A DNA stretch of 64,000 nucleotides from JAAEPI01 sp964352625 (GTDB taxonomy: Bacteria > Bacteroidota > Bacteroidia > Cytophagales > Cyclobacteriaceae), in the NCBI GenBank assembly GCA_964352625.1, contig CAYGSD010000007.1:62001-126000 (forward strand), in the 5' to 3' direction. A program made the translations under genes and the position numbers. The notes beneath the pieces were generated by a model. That model ran no database searches, was not told the DNA's origin, and worked only from the letters and a program-made list of their open reading frames with translations. Of the stretch, positions 32,722 to 41,788 are shown piece after piece (position 1 is the first letter of the stretch; every line of letters begins with the position of its first letter).

Positions 32722-33801
32722 TCAAGCCGTAGCTGCTGCTTTTTCCTTTACTATTTCAGCCAAGCGATCACCAACTTCGCTAGTAGTCCTTGGCTCTTCT
32801 TTGTTCAAATCTTCGGTTAGATAACTCTCGTCAATTACTTGATTCACGGCTGCTCTGATAGCTTCAGCTTCGGTTGTCAAATCGAGTGATTCCAGAAGCA
32901 TTGCTGCGGACAAAACAGTAGCAATAGGATTCGCAATGTTCTTCCCTGCTGCTTGAGGATAGGAACCATGGATCGGTTCGAAAACAGAAGTATGTAGACC
33001 CACGGATGCTGATGGCAATAAGCCGAGTGAACCCGTGATGACACTTGCTTCGTCGGTGAGAATGTCACCGAACATGTTCTCAGTCACCATCACATCAAAT
33101 TTCTTTGGCCACTGAATAAGCTGCATGGCGGCATTGTCCACAAACATGTAATCGGTAGCAATATCGGTGTAGTCTTTTTCCATTCGCTGAGCCACTTCCC
33201 TCCAAAGTCTGGAAGTAGCGAGCACATTGGCTTTGTCCACAACCGTCAATTGTTTTCTTCGCTTGCCGGCATACTCATAGGCCAGTTTTAAGATTCGTTC
33301 GATTTCTTCTACTGAATACACACAGCTATCGAATGCTGTTCGTCCATCTTCTGAACGACCTCTTGGCTGTCCAAAATAAATGCCTCCTGTGAGCTCTCGA
33401 ATCACCACAAAATCGGAACCTTCTACAATGTCCTGACGAAGCGGACTTTTGTAGTTCAATGACGGAAAAGTGGTGACAGGACGGATGTTGGCATAGAGTC
33501 CTAGTTTTTTTCTCATTGCCAACAAGCCTTGTTCCGGGCGAACCTTGGCTGAGGGATCATTGTCATATTTCGGATCACCAATTGCGCCGAAAAGAACGGC
33601 ATCCGCCTGCATGCAGATTTCATGCGTTTCGTCCGGATATGGATTGCCTGTGGCATCTATTGCGGATGCTCCCACTTCACCGAAGGTGTACTCAAAGGTG
33701 TGACCGTAAGCCTCACCGATGGCATCCATCACTTTCACGGCTTGTTCAACTATCTCTGGCCCAATTCCATCACCGGGCAACTTTGCAATCTTATGATTCA
33801 T
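32722..33801 (-). CDS. leuB: 3-isopropylmalate dehydrogenase
   Basis: The NAD-dependent enzyme oxidises and decarboxylates 3-isopropylmalate, the third leucine-specific step; the same enzyme can act on 3-methylmalate in the citramalate route to isoleucine. Residues: KLPGDGIGPEIVEQAVKVMD (N-terminus), VRPEQGLLAMRKKLGLYANI with substrate arginines, RELTGGIYFG, NMFGDILTDEASVITGSLGL with the metal-binding acids, and EPIHGSYPQAAGKNIANPIA for NAD. The ATG at 33801 (359 residues) is chosen; an ATG at 33822 would add MRQKKKY and enlarge the overlap with the upstream gene from 11 to 32 bp. Fully intact. Confidence 0.96.
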   Translation of the reverse strand: MNHKIAKLPGDGIGPEIVEQAVKVMDAIGEAYGHTFEYTFGEVGASAIDATGNPYPDETHEICMQADAVLFGAIGDPKYDNDPSAKVRPEQGLLAMRKKLGLYANIRPVTTFPSLNYKSPLRQDIVEGSDFVVIRELTGGIYFGQPRGRSEDGRTAFDSCVYSVEEIERILKLAYEYAGKRRKQLTVVDKANVLATSRLWREVAQRMEKDYTDIATDYMFVDNAAMQLIQWPKKFDVMVTENMFGDILTDEASVITGSLGLLPSASVGLHTSVFEPIHGSYPQAAGKNIANPIATVLSAAMLLESLDLTTEAEAIRAAVNQVIDESYLTEDLNKEEPRTTSEVGDRLAEIVKEKAAATA

Positions 33802-35323
33802 GTACTTTTTCTTTTGTCTCAATTATGTTCAACATGCGGGTGGTTGCCTTGATGGCCGCAATGGCCTGATCAGAGTCCAGTCCTCGTGTCTTGAATATCC
33901 TTCCTTCCTGATCCCAGGTGATGGTGGTCACGACTAATGCGTCTGTGTTTCCTCCTGGCGGGATGTTTACCTCATAATCAATTAGTCTAGGGAATGATCG
34001 TCCAAGTCGTTGGTAGATTTCGCCGAGCGCATTCATGAATGCGTCATACTGCCCATCACCAGAAGCTGTTTGTTCCTGCACGATTCCTTCTATTGCCAAA
34101 GAAATCGTCGCTGTGGATTTCAGTCCCTTTGCTACTGAAAGCTGGTAATTCAAAATTTCTACAGTGGGGTCGGAGATTGTATTTCCAAGTACATCATTGA
34201 CAATGAATGGAAGATCGTCCTGCGTGATCGTTTCTTTTTTGTCACCCAGTTCTATGATTCTATCGGTTACCAATTTCATTTCCTCTTTGGAGAGGTGAAT
34301 GCCTAAAACGTCTAAATTTTTTTGAATGTTAGACTTGCCAGAAAGCTTGCCAAGCGCATAAGAATAGCTTCTTCCAAAGCGATCAGGACTGAGATCCGTC
34401 TGATACAAATTGTCCTTACTATCGCCATCGGCATGGATACCGCTGGTTTGGGTAAAAACAAACTCTCCAATCAAGGGCTTATTCTGAGGAATGCGAACGC
34501 CTGAGAAGGATTCGACGACTTTACTCACCTTGTAGAGTTTTGTTTCATCAAGATTCACTTGCATATTGAGGTGATCTCGAAGAATAGCTACTACGCTCGA
34601 AAGGGGCACATTTCCTGCTCTTTCACCTAGTCCGTTTAGCGTGGTATGAATTCCTTTTACTCCAGCTTTTATTGCCTCGAAGACATTGGCAACAGAAAGG
34701 TCGTAATCGTTGTGAGCGTGAAAATCAAAGTGAACATCAGGGAATCTAGAAACCATCTGGGTACAGAACTTGCCGACTTGCTCATGATTCAAAATGCCAA
34801 GCGTATCGGGCAGCATGATTCGCTTAGCTGTCGTTTTTCTTATCCCTTCCACCAAATTGTATACATACTCTGGCGAATCGATCATACCATTCGACCAATC
34901 TTCCAGGTACACATTGACTGTGATTCCTAGTTTGTCAGCTGCTTCGATGTTAGCAATGATATCCTCTAAGTGCTCTTCGGGGGTTTTTCTGAGCTGCTTT
35001 ACGCAATGTCTTTCTGAGCCCTTGCAAAGCAAATTGATCACTTTGCCACCTGCTTCCTCAATCCAGTTCAGGGAAACGCCATCATCTACAAACCCTAAAA
35101 TCTCGATTCGATCGACTAACCCTTTGGACTTAGCCCACTCAATAATTTTTCTAGACCCCTCGTACTCTCCTTCAGAAACTCGGGCACTAGCAATCTCCAA
35201 GCGATCAACCTTGAGTTCTTCAAGGATCAACTTGGCAATGCTCAACTTCTCACCGACCGTAAATGAAACACCGGAGGTCTGCTCGCCATCGCGAAGGGTA
35301 GTATCGAGGATTTCTAAACTCAT
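33791..35323 (-). CDS. Alpha-isopropylmalate/citramalate synthase family protein with regulatory domain
   Basis: A 510-residue Claisen-condensation enzyme. The HMGL-like TIM barrel (about 1-280) has LDTTLRDGEQTSGVSFTVGE, the acid/metal residues in FHAHNDYDLSVANVF, and GLGERAGNVPLSSVVA. The C-terminal LeuA dimer-type regulatory domain (about 370-500) includes AKGLKSTATISLAIEGIVQE and GGNTDALVVTTITWD. The operon already contains another LeuA-type gene (37354) that lacks the regulatory domain, so the two probably differ in substrate. No threonine dehydratase (ilvA) is in the operon, so this copy is a candidate (R)-citramalate synthase for 2-oxobutyrate from pyruvate; the substrate cannot be settled from sequence. 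Overlaps leuD by 4 bp and leuB by 11 bp. Confidence 0.85.
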   Translation of the reverse strand: MSLEILDTTLRDGEQTSGVSFTVGEKLSIAKLILEELKVDRLEIASARVSEGEYEGSRKIIEWAKSKGLVDRIEILGFVDDGVSLNWIEEAGGKVINLLCKGSERHCVKQLRKTPEEHLEDIIANIEAADKLGITVNVYLEDWSNGMIDSPEYVYNLVEGIRKTTAKRIMLPDTLGILNHEQVGKFCTQMVSRFPDVHFDFHAHNDYDLSVANVFEAIKAGVKGIHTTLNGLGERAGNVPLSSVVAILRDHLNMQVNLDETKLYKVSKVVESFSGVRIPQNKPLIGEFVFTQTSGIHADGDSKDNLYQTDLSPDRFGRSYSYALGKLSGKSNIQKNLDVLGIHLSKEEMKLVTDRIIELGDKKETITQDDLPFIVNDVLGNTISDPTVEILNYQLSVAKGLKSTATISLAIEGIVQEQTASGDGQYDAFMNALGEIYQRLGRSFPRLIDYEVNIPPGGNTDALVVTTITWDQEGRIFKTRGLDSDQAIAAIKATTRMLNIIETKEKVHES

Positions 35324-35913
35324 GCTCTTGCTTCCTCGAAAGCTTCGATTTTATCTTTCAGGTTGATGAGGTAATCAATGTCGTCGTACCCATTTTGCAA
35401 GCATTCCTTCTTGTAAGCACTGATGTCGAAAGAAATCACATCTCCAGTGCTGACAATTGTAAATGTCTGGGCGTCCAAATCAACTTCAAATTGCGCATCA
35501 GGGTCTGCATCAATTGCGGCGAATGCTTTCTTAGCAAAATCAGCAGTAACCTGAATTGGCAGCACGCCATTGTTCAGGCAATTCCCACGGAAAATATCAG
35601 CGAAGAAACTGGAAACAACCACTTTGAATCCATAATCATGTACGGCCCAGGCGGCATGCTCCCGGCTCGACCCACAACCAAAGTTTTTACCAGCCAATAG
35701 AATTTTTCCAGAATATTTCGAATCGTTCAATGGAAAGCCTTCCACTGGATTTCCACTTTGGTCGTATCTCCAATCTCTGAATAGATTTTCCCCAAATCCG
35801 TCTCTTGTTGTCGCCTTCAGGAATCTTGCTGGAATAATCTGATCAGTGTCCACATTTTCCGTTGGAAGTGGGACTGCTGAAGATCTGAAGTTTATGAATT
35901 TACTATTGGACAT
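35320..35913 (-). CDS. leuD: 3-isopropylmalate dehydratase small subunit
   Basis: The 197-residue swivel-domain subunit pairs with LeuC to isomerise 2- to 3-isopropylmalate. It has FRSSAVPLPTENVDTDQIIP and RFLKATTRDGFGENLFRDWR at the N-terminus, then LAGKNFGCGSSREHAAWAVH (about 92-111), the signature phosphate-binding loop, and FFADIFRGNCLNNGVLPIQV. Its stop codon overlaps the start of the following gene by 4 bp (ATGA) and it begins 20 bp after leuC. Normal length and no defects. Confidence 0.97.
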   Translation of the reverse strand: MSNSKFINFRSSAVPLPTENVDTDQIIPARFLKATTRDGFGENLFRDWRYDQSGNPVEGFPLNDSKYSGKILLAGKNFGCGSSREHAAWAVHDYGFKVVVSSFFADIFRGNCLNNGVLPIQVTADFAKKAFAAIDADPDAQFEVDLDAQTFTIVSTGDVISFDISAYKKECLQNGYDDIDYLINLKDKIEAFEEARA

Positions 35914-35933
35914 TGGTATCTGGATTTTGGTAA

Positions 35934-37334
35934 TTAGACTAAGTCTCTAGGGTCGATAAGTTTTCCTGTGACTGCTACTGCGGCGGCAGTTAAGGGGCTT
36001 GCAAGCAATGTCCTTGAGCCGGGTCCTTGTCTCCCCTCGAAGTTTCTGTTGGAGGTAGAAACGGCATATTTTCCAGAAGGAATTTTGTCATCGTTCATGG
36101 CCAGGCACGCTGAGCATCCTGGCTGCCGTAGTTTGAAGCCGGCAGCTTCAAGCACCTCCACAAGGCCTTCTTCCTGGGCTTGCTTCTCTACTTGTTTGGA
36201 ACCAGGAACAATCCATGCAGTGATGTTTCCTGCTTTCTTGCGCCCTTTGACAAAAGCAGCCACCTCGCGCAAATCCTCAATTCGACCGTTCGTGCAACTA
36301 CCCACAAAAACGTAATCTATCGGCTTGCCAATCAACTGATCACCATCTGCAAAGCCCATGTAGTCGAGTGCTTTTTTGTATGACTGTTGTTCACTTACTT
36401 CTATCTCAGACAAAGCAGGAATTGAGCCTTTCACTTTAGTTCCCATACCCGGATTCGTACCGTAAGTAATCATTGGTTCGATATCAGCAGCATCGAAGAC
36501 CACCTCACGATCGAAGACCGCTCCATCGTCGGTTTTCAATTCTTTCCATTTCTCCACTACTGCATCGAAATTCGCACCTTTAGGTGCTCTTTCTCTTCCT
36601 CGGATATACTCAAATGTTTTCTCATCGGGAGCAATCAATCCTCCTCGTGCACCCATCTCAATACTCATGTTGCACACGGTCATTCGGCCTTCCATCGACA
36701 AATTCTCGAAGGCTGTTCCGGCATATTCCACGAAGTAGCCCGTTCCTCCACCCGCAGTGATTTTTGAAATGATGTAGAGGATCAAATCCTTGGCTGTGAC
36801 TCCTTCACCAAGTTCACCATTTACAGTGATGCGCATTTTCTTGGGCTTGGGCTGCATGATGCATTGAGAGGCCAAAACCATCTCCACTTCGCTAGTGCCA
36901 ATGCCGAAAGCGATAGCGCCGAAAGCGCCGTGCGTAGATGTATGACTGTCTCCACAAACAATGGTCATGCCTGGCTGGGTCAACCCTTGCTGAGGGCCGA
37001 CGACATGGACGATTCCCTGATACGGGTGATTTAATCCGTACAATTCGATACCATGACGTTCGCAATTTTCAGTCAGTTTGTCAACCTGAAATTTTGAAAG
37101 GGCATCCTTGATGGGCAGGTGCTGATCCACGGTTGGGATGTTGTGGTCAGGCGTAGCAAAAGTTCTATTTGTTCTGAAAACAGAGACGCCTCTTTTTTCA
37201 ATGCCTGCAAAAGCTTGCGGGCTCGTGACCTCATGAATCAGGTGACAGTCTATGTACAGGGCACTTGGGCCACCCTTGATTTCACTCACCACGTGTGAGT
37301 CCCAGATTTTATCAAATAATGTTTTTGGTTCCAA
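35934..37334 (-). CDS. leuC: 3-isopropylmalate dehydratase large subunit
   Basis: The 466-residue aconitase-like subunit carries the 4Fe-4S cluster. Cluster cysteines are in FVGSCTNGRIEDL (about 348) and RQPGCSACLAMNDDKIPSG (about 408-426). TLFDKIWDSHVV begins the protein, and the substrate motifs CGDSHTSTHGAFGAIAFGIG are present. The start must be the TTG at 37334 (TTG GAA CCA AAA ACA), since an in-frame TAG stands two codons upstream and AGGA precedes it. It lies 19 bp after leuA and 20 bp before leuD, in the same operon. Confidence 0.96.
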   Translation of the reverse strand: MEPKTLFDKIWDSHVVSEIKGGPSALYIDCHLIHEVTSPQAFAGIEKRGVSVFRTNRTFATPDHNIPTVDQHLPIKDALSKFQVDKLTENCERHGIELYGLNHPYQGIVHVVGPQQGLTQPGMTIVCGDSHTSTHGAFGAIAFGIGTSEVEMVLASQCIMQPKPKKMRITVNGELGEGVTAKDLILYIISKITAGGGTGYFVEYAGTAFENLSMEGRMTVCNMSIEMGARGGLIAPDEKTFEYIRGRERAPKGANFDAVVEKWKELKTDDGAVFDREVVFDAADIEPMITYGTNPGMGTKVKGSIPALSEIEVSEQQSYKKALDYMGFADGDQLIGKPIDYVFVGSCTNGRIEDLREVAAFVKGRKKAGNITAWIVPGSKQVEKQAQEEGLVEVLEAAGFKLRQPGCSACLAMNDDKIPSGKYAVSTSNRNFEGRQGPGSRTLLASPLTAAAVAVTGKLIDPRDLV

Positions 37335-37353
37335 TTCCTATGTTGGTTGAGGT

Positions 37354-38502
37354 TTATGAATATACAGAGGTCAGCTCTTTCAAATCAGCATCCTGAATGA
37401 CGTCCTTTTTGTCGGCTAAATCAAGGAAAGCTTCATAGACCGGCTGCAAGTCTTCTTTGCTAAGATCCACGCCTATTCCTTTCAATCTGTGATTTAATGC
37501 GGCTCGTCCGCTTCTTGCAGTCAGGACAATTTGTGATTGACCCACTCCCACTTCTTCAGGGAAAATGATTTCGTAATTACCTCGATTTTTGATGAACCCG
37601 TCTTGGTGAATTCCCGACGAGTGAGCAAAAGCATTGGCTCCTACTACCGCTTTATTTGCCTGAACTAGCATGTTCATTTTTTCGGAAACCAGCTGACTGA
37701 TCATGTGAAACTTTTCTGTGACAATGCCTGTGTCAAAACCAAGCTCCTGATGCTTCTTCATCACCATCACACATTCTTCAAGGGAGGTATTGCCTGCCCT
37801 TTCGCCAATTCCGTTGATGGTGCATTCGATTTGACGTGCTCCATTTTGGATTCCGGCTATTGAATTTGCAGTTGCAAGGCCCAGGTCGTTATGGCAATGT
37901 GTGGAGATGATTGCGTTCTCGATTCCCTTCACATTATCAACCAGGTATTTGATTTTTGCTCCGTACACTTCCGGTAAGCAAAAGCCAGTGGTATCAGGAA
38001 TGTTGATCACAGTAGCTCCTGCGGCAATTGCTGCTTCGACTACTCTGGCCAAATATTCATTCTCAGTTCGCCCAGCGTCCTCAGCATAAAACTCTACATC
38101 ATCGGTGTACCTACGAGCCATCTTCACGGCTTTTGTTCCGATCTCAATGATGTTTTCTCTTGTTGTTTTGATCTTGGTGAAAACGTGTTGATCTGATGTC
38201 CCGATTCCGGTGTGAATCCTTGGTTTCACCGCTTTTCTTATGGCCTCACCTGCCGCTTCAATGTCCTTTTCAACAGCTCTTGAGAGGGCGCAAACAGTGG
38301 CGTTTTTTATAAGTGCGGCTATTTGCGACACGCTCTCAAAGTCTCCTGGGCTAGATATAGGGAAACCAGCTTCGATTACATCGACCCCAAGAAATTCGAG
38401 TTGCTCCGCAATAAGCAGCTTGTTCTCCGTATCCAATCGGCAGCCAGGTACCTGCTCGCCATCTCTTAATGTTGTGTCAAATATTTGGATTCGATTATCC
38501 AT
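37354..38502 (-). CDS. leuA: 2-isopropylmalate synthase, short form without regulatory domain
   Basis: A 382-residue enzyme that condenses acetyl-CoA with 2-oxoisovalerate, the first leucine-specific step. The barrel has FDTTLRDGEQVPGCRLDTEN, GIGTSDQHV, DTTGFCLPEVYGAKI, ISTHCHNDLGLATANSIAGI with metal-binding histidines, and CTINGIGERAGNTSLEECVM. The C-terminus ends after the linker helices (about residue 380), so the LeuA dimerisation/allosteric domain is absent and leucine feedback inhibition through it is not expected. It is the first gene of the operon. A TAnnTTTG element lies about 30 bp upstream with too little leader for a peptide-type attenuator. The long paralogue four genes down (33791) has the domain. 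Confidence 0.93.
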   Translation of the reverse strand: MDNRIQIFDTTLRDGEQVPGCRLDTENKLLIAEQLEFLGVDVIEAGFPISSPGDFESVSQIAALIKNATVCALSRAVEKDIEAAGEAIRKAVKPRIHTGIGTSDQHVFTKIKTTRENIIEIGTKAVKMARRYTDDVEFYAEDAGRTENEYLARVVEAAIAAGATVINIPDTTGFCLPEVYGAKIKYLVDNVKGIENAIISTHCHNDLGLATANSIAGIQNGARQIECTINGIGERAGNTSLEECVMVMKKHQELGFDTGIVTEKFHMISQLVSEKMNMLVQANKAVVGANAFAHSSGIHQDGFIKNRGNYEIIFPEEVGVGQSQIVLTARSGRAALNHRLKGIGVDLSKEDLQPVYEAFLDLADKKDVIQDADLKELTSVYS

Positions 38503-38527
38503 GGTCTTAATTGGGTTTTTCGATTCT

Positions 38528-38535
38528 CAAAAATA
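38528..38535 (-). promoter_or_regulatory. Candidate -7 element of the leu-ilv operon
   Basis: On the minus strand TATTTTTG matches TAnnTTTG and lies 25 bp before the leuA ATG. The transcript leader would be only about 20 nt, which leaves no space for a T-box or leader-peptide attenuator. No convincing -33 element is visible. Confidence 0.45.
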
Positions 38536-38647
38536 GATGTCAGCAGGACGGAAGGCCGAACCTATTAATTAAAATATTACGATTTCTAAAAGTTACTATT
38601 CACATCATATATTGGTTATATAAACTATTTTAGCTCTTTTAATTACA

Positions 38648-40174
38648 ATGTCTAAAACTCGTTCCGATAGTTTGTTTACTTTGGTGAAATCTCTTTCGAA
38701 AAGTGAAAAGAGATATTTCCGATTATCGCAATCGAATGCAGGCGATAAGAAGTTTCTCAGGCTGTTTGAGTTGATGGAAGCTCAGAAAATTTTTGATGAA
38801 GGTGCCATTCTAAGTGCAGAGTCCACATTTGATCCAAGTCAATTCTCAAACCTAAAGGCACATTTGTATGCTAAAATTCTTAAATCGCTAAGGGACTTTT
38901 CGCTGAAATCTGTGCCGAGCATTGAGATCAGGGAACTGATAGATGAAGCCCAGATTCTTTTCAATAAGAGCCTCTATCAACAATGCGCCAAAAGGCTCAA
39001 AAAGGCGGAAAAGCTGGCCAATGAAACCGACAATCTGGAACTACAATTGGTGATTCTGAAATGGCAAAAACAAGTGCTGACCCACACGCTGGATCGTGAA
39101 AGTCAACACTATGTAGAAGAGGTGGTAAATAAATCACAGGAGGTCACAGAGCGGATTAACAACATCAATACGTTCTCCAACCTGCAGGCCAGGTTACAAG
39201 CGCTATACCGAAAGACCGGCTACATCAAGAATGAAAAGGAGTTCCGGCAGATAGAATCCATTTTCTCCTCGAATCTACCATTGGTTACCGAAGGCAAGCT
39301 GTCTATCACCGAGCGAATCTATCTGTATCATGTGTACATAGGTTACTATTTTTTCATCCAGGATTTCGAGCAGGGGATGCGGTACGCACAGAAATGGGTC
39401 GAGATTTTTAAGAACAAGAAGGTGCTACAGCGTGTGGGCCTTGAGAGCTACATCACAGCACTCAACTACCTGCTGATTTCGCAGAACAAGCTCCAACTGT
39501 ACAGTGAATTTCAGGAAACAAAAAAGGAGCTCAGGACGCTGAACAAACTACACCCTTCTATGTACAATGAGAACATCCGACTGAAAATGCTCAAGTACAC
39601 GTTTGTACATGAATTCAACAGTTTATTTCTCAGTGGTGAATTTGATCGGGGAGTAGAATTGATAGAGCGACTTTCTTCAGGCCTTGAGGGCTTTATCAAT
39701 CAGCTAGATGCCCACTCAAGGGTCATTCTATTTTACAAAACTGCGTGCTTGTACTTCGGCAATAGCGATTTTTCCAAGACTGTTTTTTGGTTGAATAAAA
39801 TTCTGACCTCCAAGGAGGTTGATCTTAGGGAGGACATTAATGGATTTGCACGGATACTGAATCTGATTTGTCAGTACGAGTTGGGTGATACCGATTTAGT
39901 ACAATATTCCATCCGATCCACTTACCGATACCTTCTAAAGCGCGATGATTTACTTGATTACCAACGTCTGATCCTCAACTTCCTTCGAGGGTTAAGTCCA
40001 TCGCTTACCAATGAAGAAGTGATCCTTCGATTCCGAGATTTGAAGGAGAGAATGCTTGAGATTCAGGACAATTCGTACGAGCGTGGATTCGTATACTTCG
40101 ACATGGTGTCTTGGCTGGAGTCGAAAATCGAAGGTAGACCGATAATGGAGGTGATAAAGGGGAAGGTGGCCTGA
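38648..40174 (+). CDS. Conserved helical-repeat protein of unknown function
   Basis: A 508-residue cytoplasmic protein without signal or membrane segment. The N-terminus has LVKSLSKSEKRYFRLSQSNA and the body is alpha-helical, with TPR-like units such as SLYQQCAKRLKKAEKLANE, FEQGMRYAQKWVEIFKNKK, ENIRLKMLKYTFVHEFNSLF and FSKTVFWLNKILTSKEVDL. I recognise it as the type of large conserved hypothetical protein found in Cytophagales; no enzymatic motif is visible. It is a single gene, divergent from leuA with a 145-bp A/T-rich promoter gap. Function unknown; a protein-interaction role is inferred from the repeats. Confidence 0.75.
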   Translation: MSKTRSDSLFTLVKSLSKSEKRYFRLSQSNAGDKKFLRLFELMEAQKIFDEGAILSAESTFDPSQFSNLKAHLYAKILKSLRDFSLKSVPSIEIRELIDEAQILFNKSLYQQCAKRLKKAEKLANETDNLELQLVILKWQKQVLTHTLDRESQHYVEEVVNKSQEVTERINNINTFSNLQARLQALYRKTGYIKNEKEFRQIESIFSSNLPLVTEGKLSITERIYLYHVYIGYYFFIQDFEQGMRYAQKWVEIFKNKKVLQRVGLESYITALNYLLISQNKLQLYSEFQETKKELRTLNKLHPSMYNENIRLKMLKYTFVHEFNSLFLSGEFDRGVELIERLSSGLEGFINQLDAHSRVILFYKTACLYFGNSDFSKTVFWLNKILTSKEVDLREDINGFARILNLICQYELGDTDLVQYSIRSTYRYLLKRDDLLDYQRLILNFLRGLSPSLTNEEVILRFRDLKERMLEIQDNSYERGFVYFDMVSWLESKIEGRPIMEVIKGKVA

Positions 40175-40212
40175 CCCCCTAGCCCTTATCCATCTCCATA
40201 GTTATACTTTTT

Positions 40213-40369
40213 TTCCTCACCCCCAACCCCTCTCCAAGGGAGAGGGGAGTGTTCCAAGGGAGAGGGGAGTGTTCCAAGGGAGAGGGGAGTGTTCCAAGGG
40301 AGAGGGGAGTGTGCTCGCCGTTTTGCATTTTTCCTCACCCCCAACCCCCTCTCCAAGGAGAGGGGGAGC
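40213..40369. repeat. Dispersed palindromic repeat, two copies, with a four-fold 20-bp tandem expansion
   Basis: Copy 1 (40213-40249) and copy 2 (40332-40369) share TCCTCACCCCCAACCCC and a palindromic core (CCCCTCTCC / GAGAGGGG). Inside copy 1 a 20-bp unit, AAGGGAGAGGGGAGT with GTTCC, is repeated four times from 40231 to 40310. The region is in the 275-bp gap between two rightward genes and the frames across it are compositional artefacts. It looks like REP/BIME-like elements seen in many Bacteroidota. Confidence 0.85.
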
Positions 40370-40449
40370 ATTGCTCACACCCGCCGCTCTCCATCCTCAT
40401 AACTATCGGAAGAAGGGAGTTTACTAGCTTCGCAGTTTGCTGAAGCAAC

Positions 40450-41757
40450 ATGACCCTCAAAGAACATTTCAATAAAAATATAACCCTCGCCTATCCGGTG
40501 GTCATTGGACAACTCGGCCACATCATGGTGAGTGTGGCGGATAGTATGATGGTCGGAAGAGTTGGGGTGGTGCCGCTCGCTGCCGCCACTTTTGCTGGAG
40601 CTATTTACACTGTGCTTTTGCTTTTCGGTATTGGGGTCAGCTATGCGATGACTCCTCTCGTAGCTGCCGAAAACCCTGACAACACATCAAAGCTTCTGCT
40701 ATACCTACAAAATGGTTTTGCAATGAATGCTGTTATCGGACTTCTGCTTGCAAGCCTGGGATTTGGTGCAAGTTTTTTTCTGGATTATTTCGGACAAGAA
40801 CCTGACGTAGCGGCCTTGGCCAAGGGATATCTTCAGGTAATGTCTGGATCCGTATTTCTGGTGTGCATCTACCAAGCTTTCAGGCAGTACTCAGAAGGCC
40901 TTTCGGACACTAAGAGCCCGATGGTGGTTTCCATTTTTGCGAATCTGCTTAATGTTTTTCTCAACTGGATTTTCATTTTTGGGCACTTCGGTGTTGAACC
41001 CATGGGACTGTATGGGGCGGGTCTCGCTACGCTTATTTCCAGAGTACCGATGGTTTTCCTAATGATCTTATTGATCTGGAATAAAATGACCGGGTTCAAG
41101 TGGCATTTTGAGTGGGTCGGCATCAAGCAAATGCTTAAGATTGGATTACCCTCCGGGATGCAGTACATTTTTGAAGTGGGGGCTTTTGCCGGGGCTGGGA
41201 TAATGATAGGGTGGATCAGTGCGGAACAACAAGCGGCGCACAACATCGCACTCAATCTGAGTGCAATCAGCTACATGGCTGCCACGGGAATAGCAGCAGC
41301 ATCGACGATTCGGATTGGCAATCAGCTTGGCCTGAAAGACAAACAAAACTTGCGAATGGCAGGCTTCACCTCCTTTGGTTTGGCCGGGGGATTTATGGCA
41401 GTAATGGCTACACTTTTTATTGTTCTTCGGTTTGCCTTGCCTTCACTGTATGTGGATGAAAGGTCGGTGATCTCGACAGCCGCAACGCTACTGATCATAG
41501 GTGCAGCCTTTCAAATCTCGGACGGATTGCAGGCTGTGGGCTTAGGGGTACTACGTGGCTTGCGAGATGTGAAGGTTCCGACACTAGTGACGTTCGTATC
41601 GTATTGGGTGATTGCCCTTCCACTGGGATACCTGCTCGCTTTTCCTCTTGGTTGGGGAGTCAATGGCGTTTGGATTGCCTTATCAGTCGGCCTGACTGTG
41701 GCTGCTGTTTTTCATATTTGGCGGTTCAATTCGCTGAGCAATAGGTTGAAGTTTTAG
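40450..41757 (+). CDS. MATE-family multidrug efflux transporter (NorM-like)
   Basis: A 435-residue inner-membrane antiporter with about twelve transmembrane helices in two related halves. It begins NITLAYPVVIGQLGHIMVSV ADSMMVGRVG, the typical first helix and DSMMVGxxG motif; the second half has LKIGLPSGMQYIFEVGAFAG and HNIALNLSAISYMAATGIAA. The family exports cationic drugs or metabolites in exchange for sodium ions or protons; the substrate is unknown. The C-terminal helices are intact. Single gene with a repeat-filled upstream gap. Confidence 0.93.
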   Translation: MTLKEHFNKNITLAYPVVIGQLGHIMVSVADSMMVGRVGVVPLAAATFAGAIYTVLLLFGIGVSYAMTPLVAAENPDNTSKLLLYLQNGFAMNAVIGLLLASLGFGASFFLDYFGQEPDVAALAKGYLQVMSGSVFLVCIYQAFRQYSEGLSDTKSPMVVSIFANLLNVFLNWIFIFGHFGVEPMGLYGAGLATLISRVPMVFLMILLIWNKMTGFKWHFEWVGIKQMLKIGLPSGMQYIFEVGAFAGAGIMIGWISAEQQAAHNIALNLSAISYMAATGIAAASTIRIGNQLGLKDKQNLRMAGFTSFGLAGGFMAVMATLFIVLRFALPSLYVDERSVISTAATLLIIGAAFQISDGLQAVGLGVLRGLRDVKVPTLVTFVSYWVIALPLGYLLAFPLGWGVNGVWIALSVGLTVAAVFHIWRFNSLSNRLKF

Positions 41758-41788
41758 CTAAAATGATAACTTCCTTGGAATGAAAATT

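Noticed and set aside
32440..32820. Rightward frame between ilvD and leuB
   Set aside because: It overlaps both genes antisense and runs through two dispersed repeats.
40231..40310. Four 20-bp units considered as a CRISPR array
   Set aside because: The units are directly tandem with no spacers and no cas genes are near.
40186..40371. Short leftward reading frame across the G/C-rich repeat
   Set aside because: It consists of the translated 20-bp tandem repeat and has no independent coding signal.
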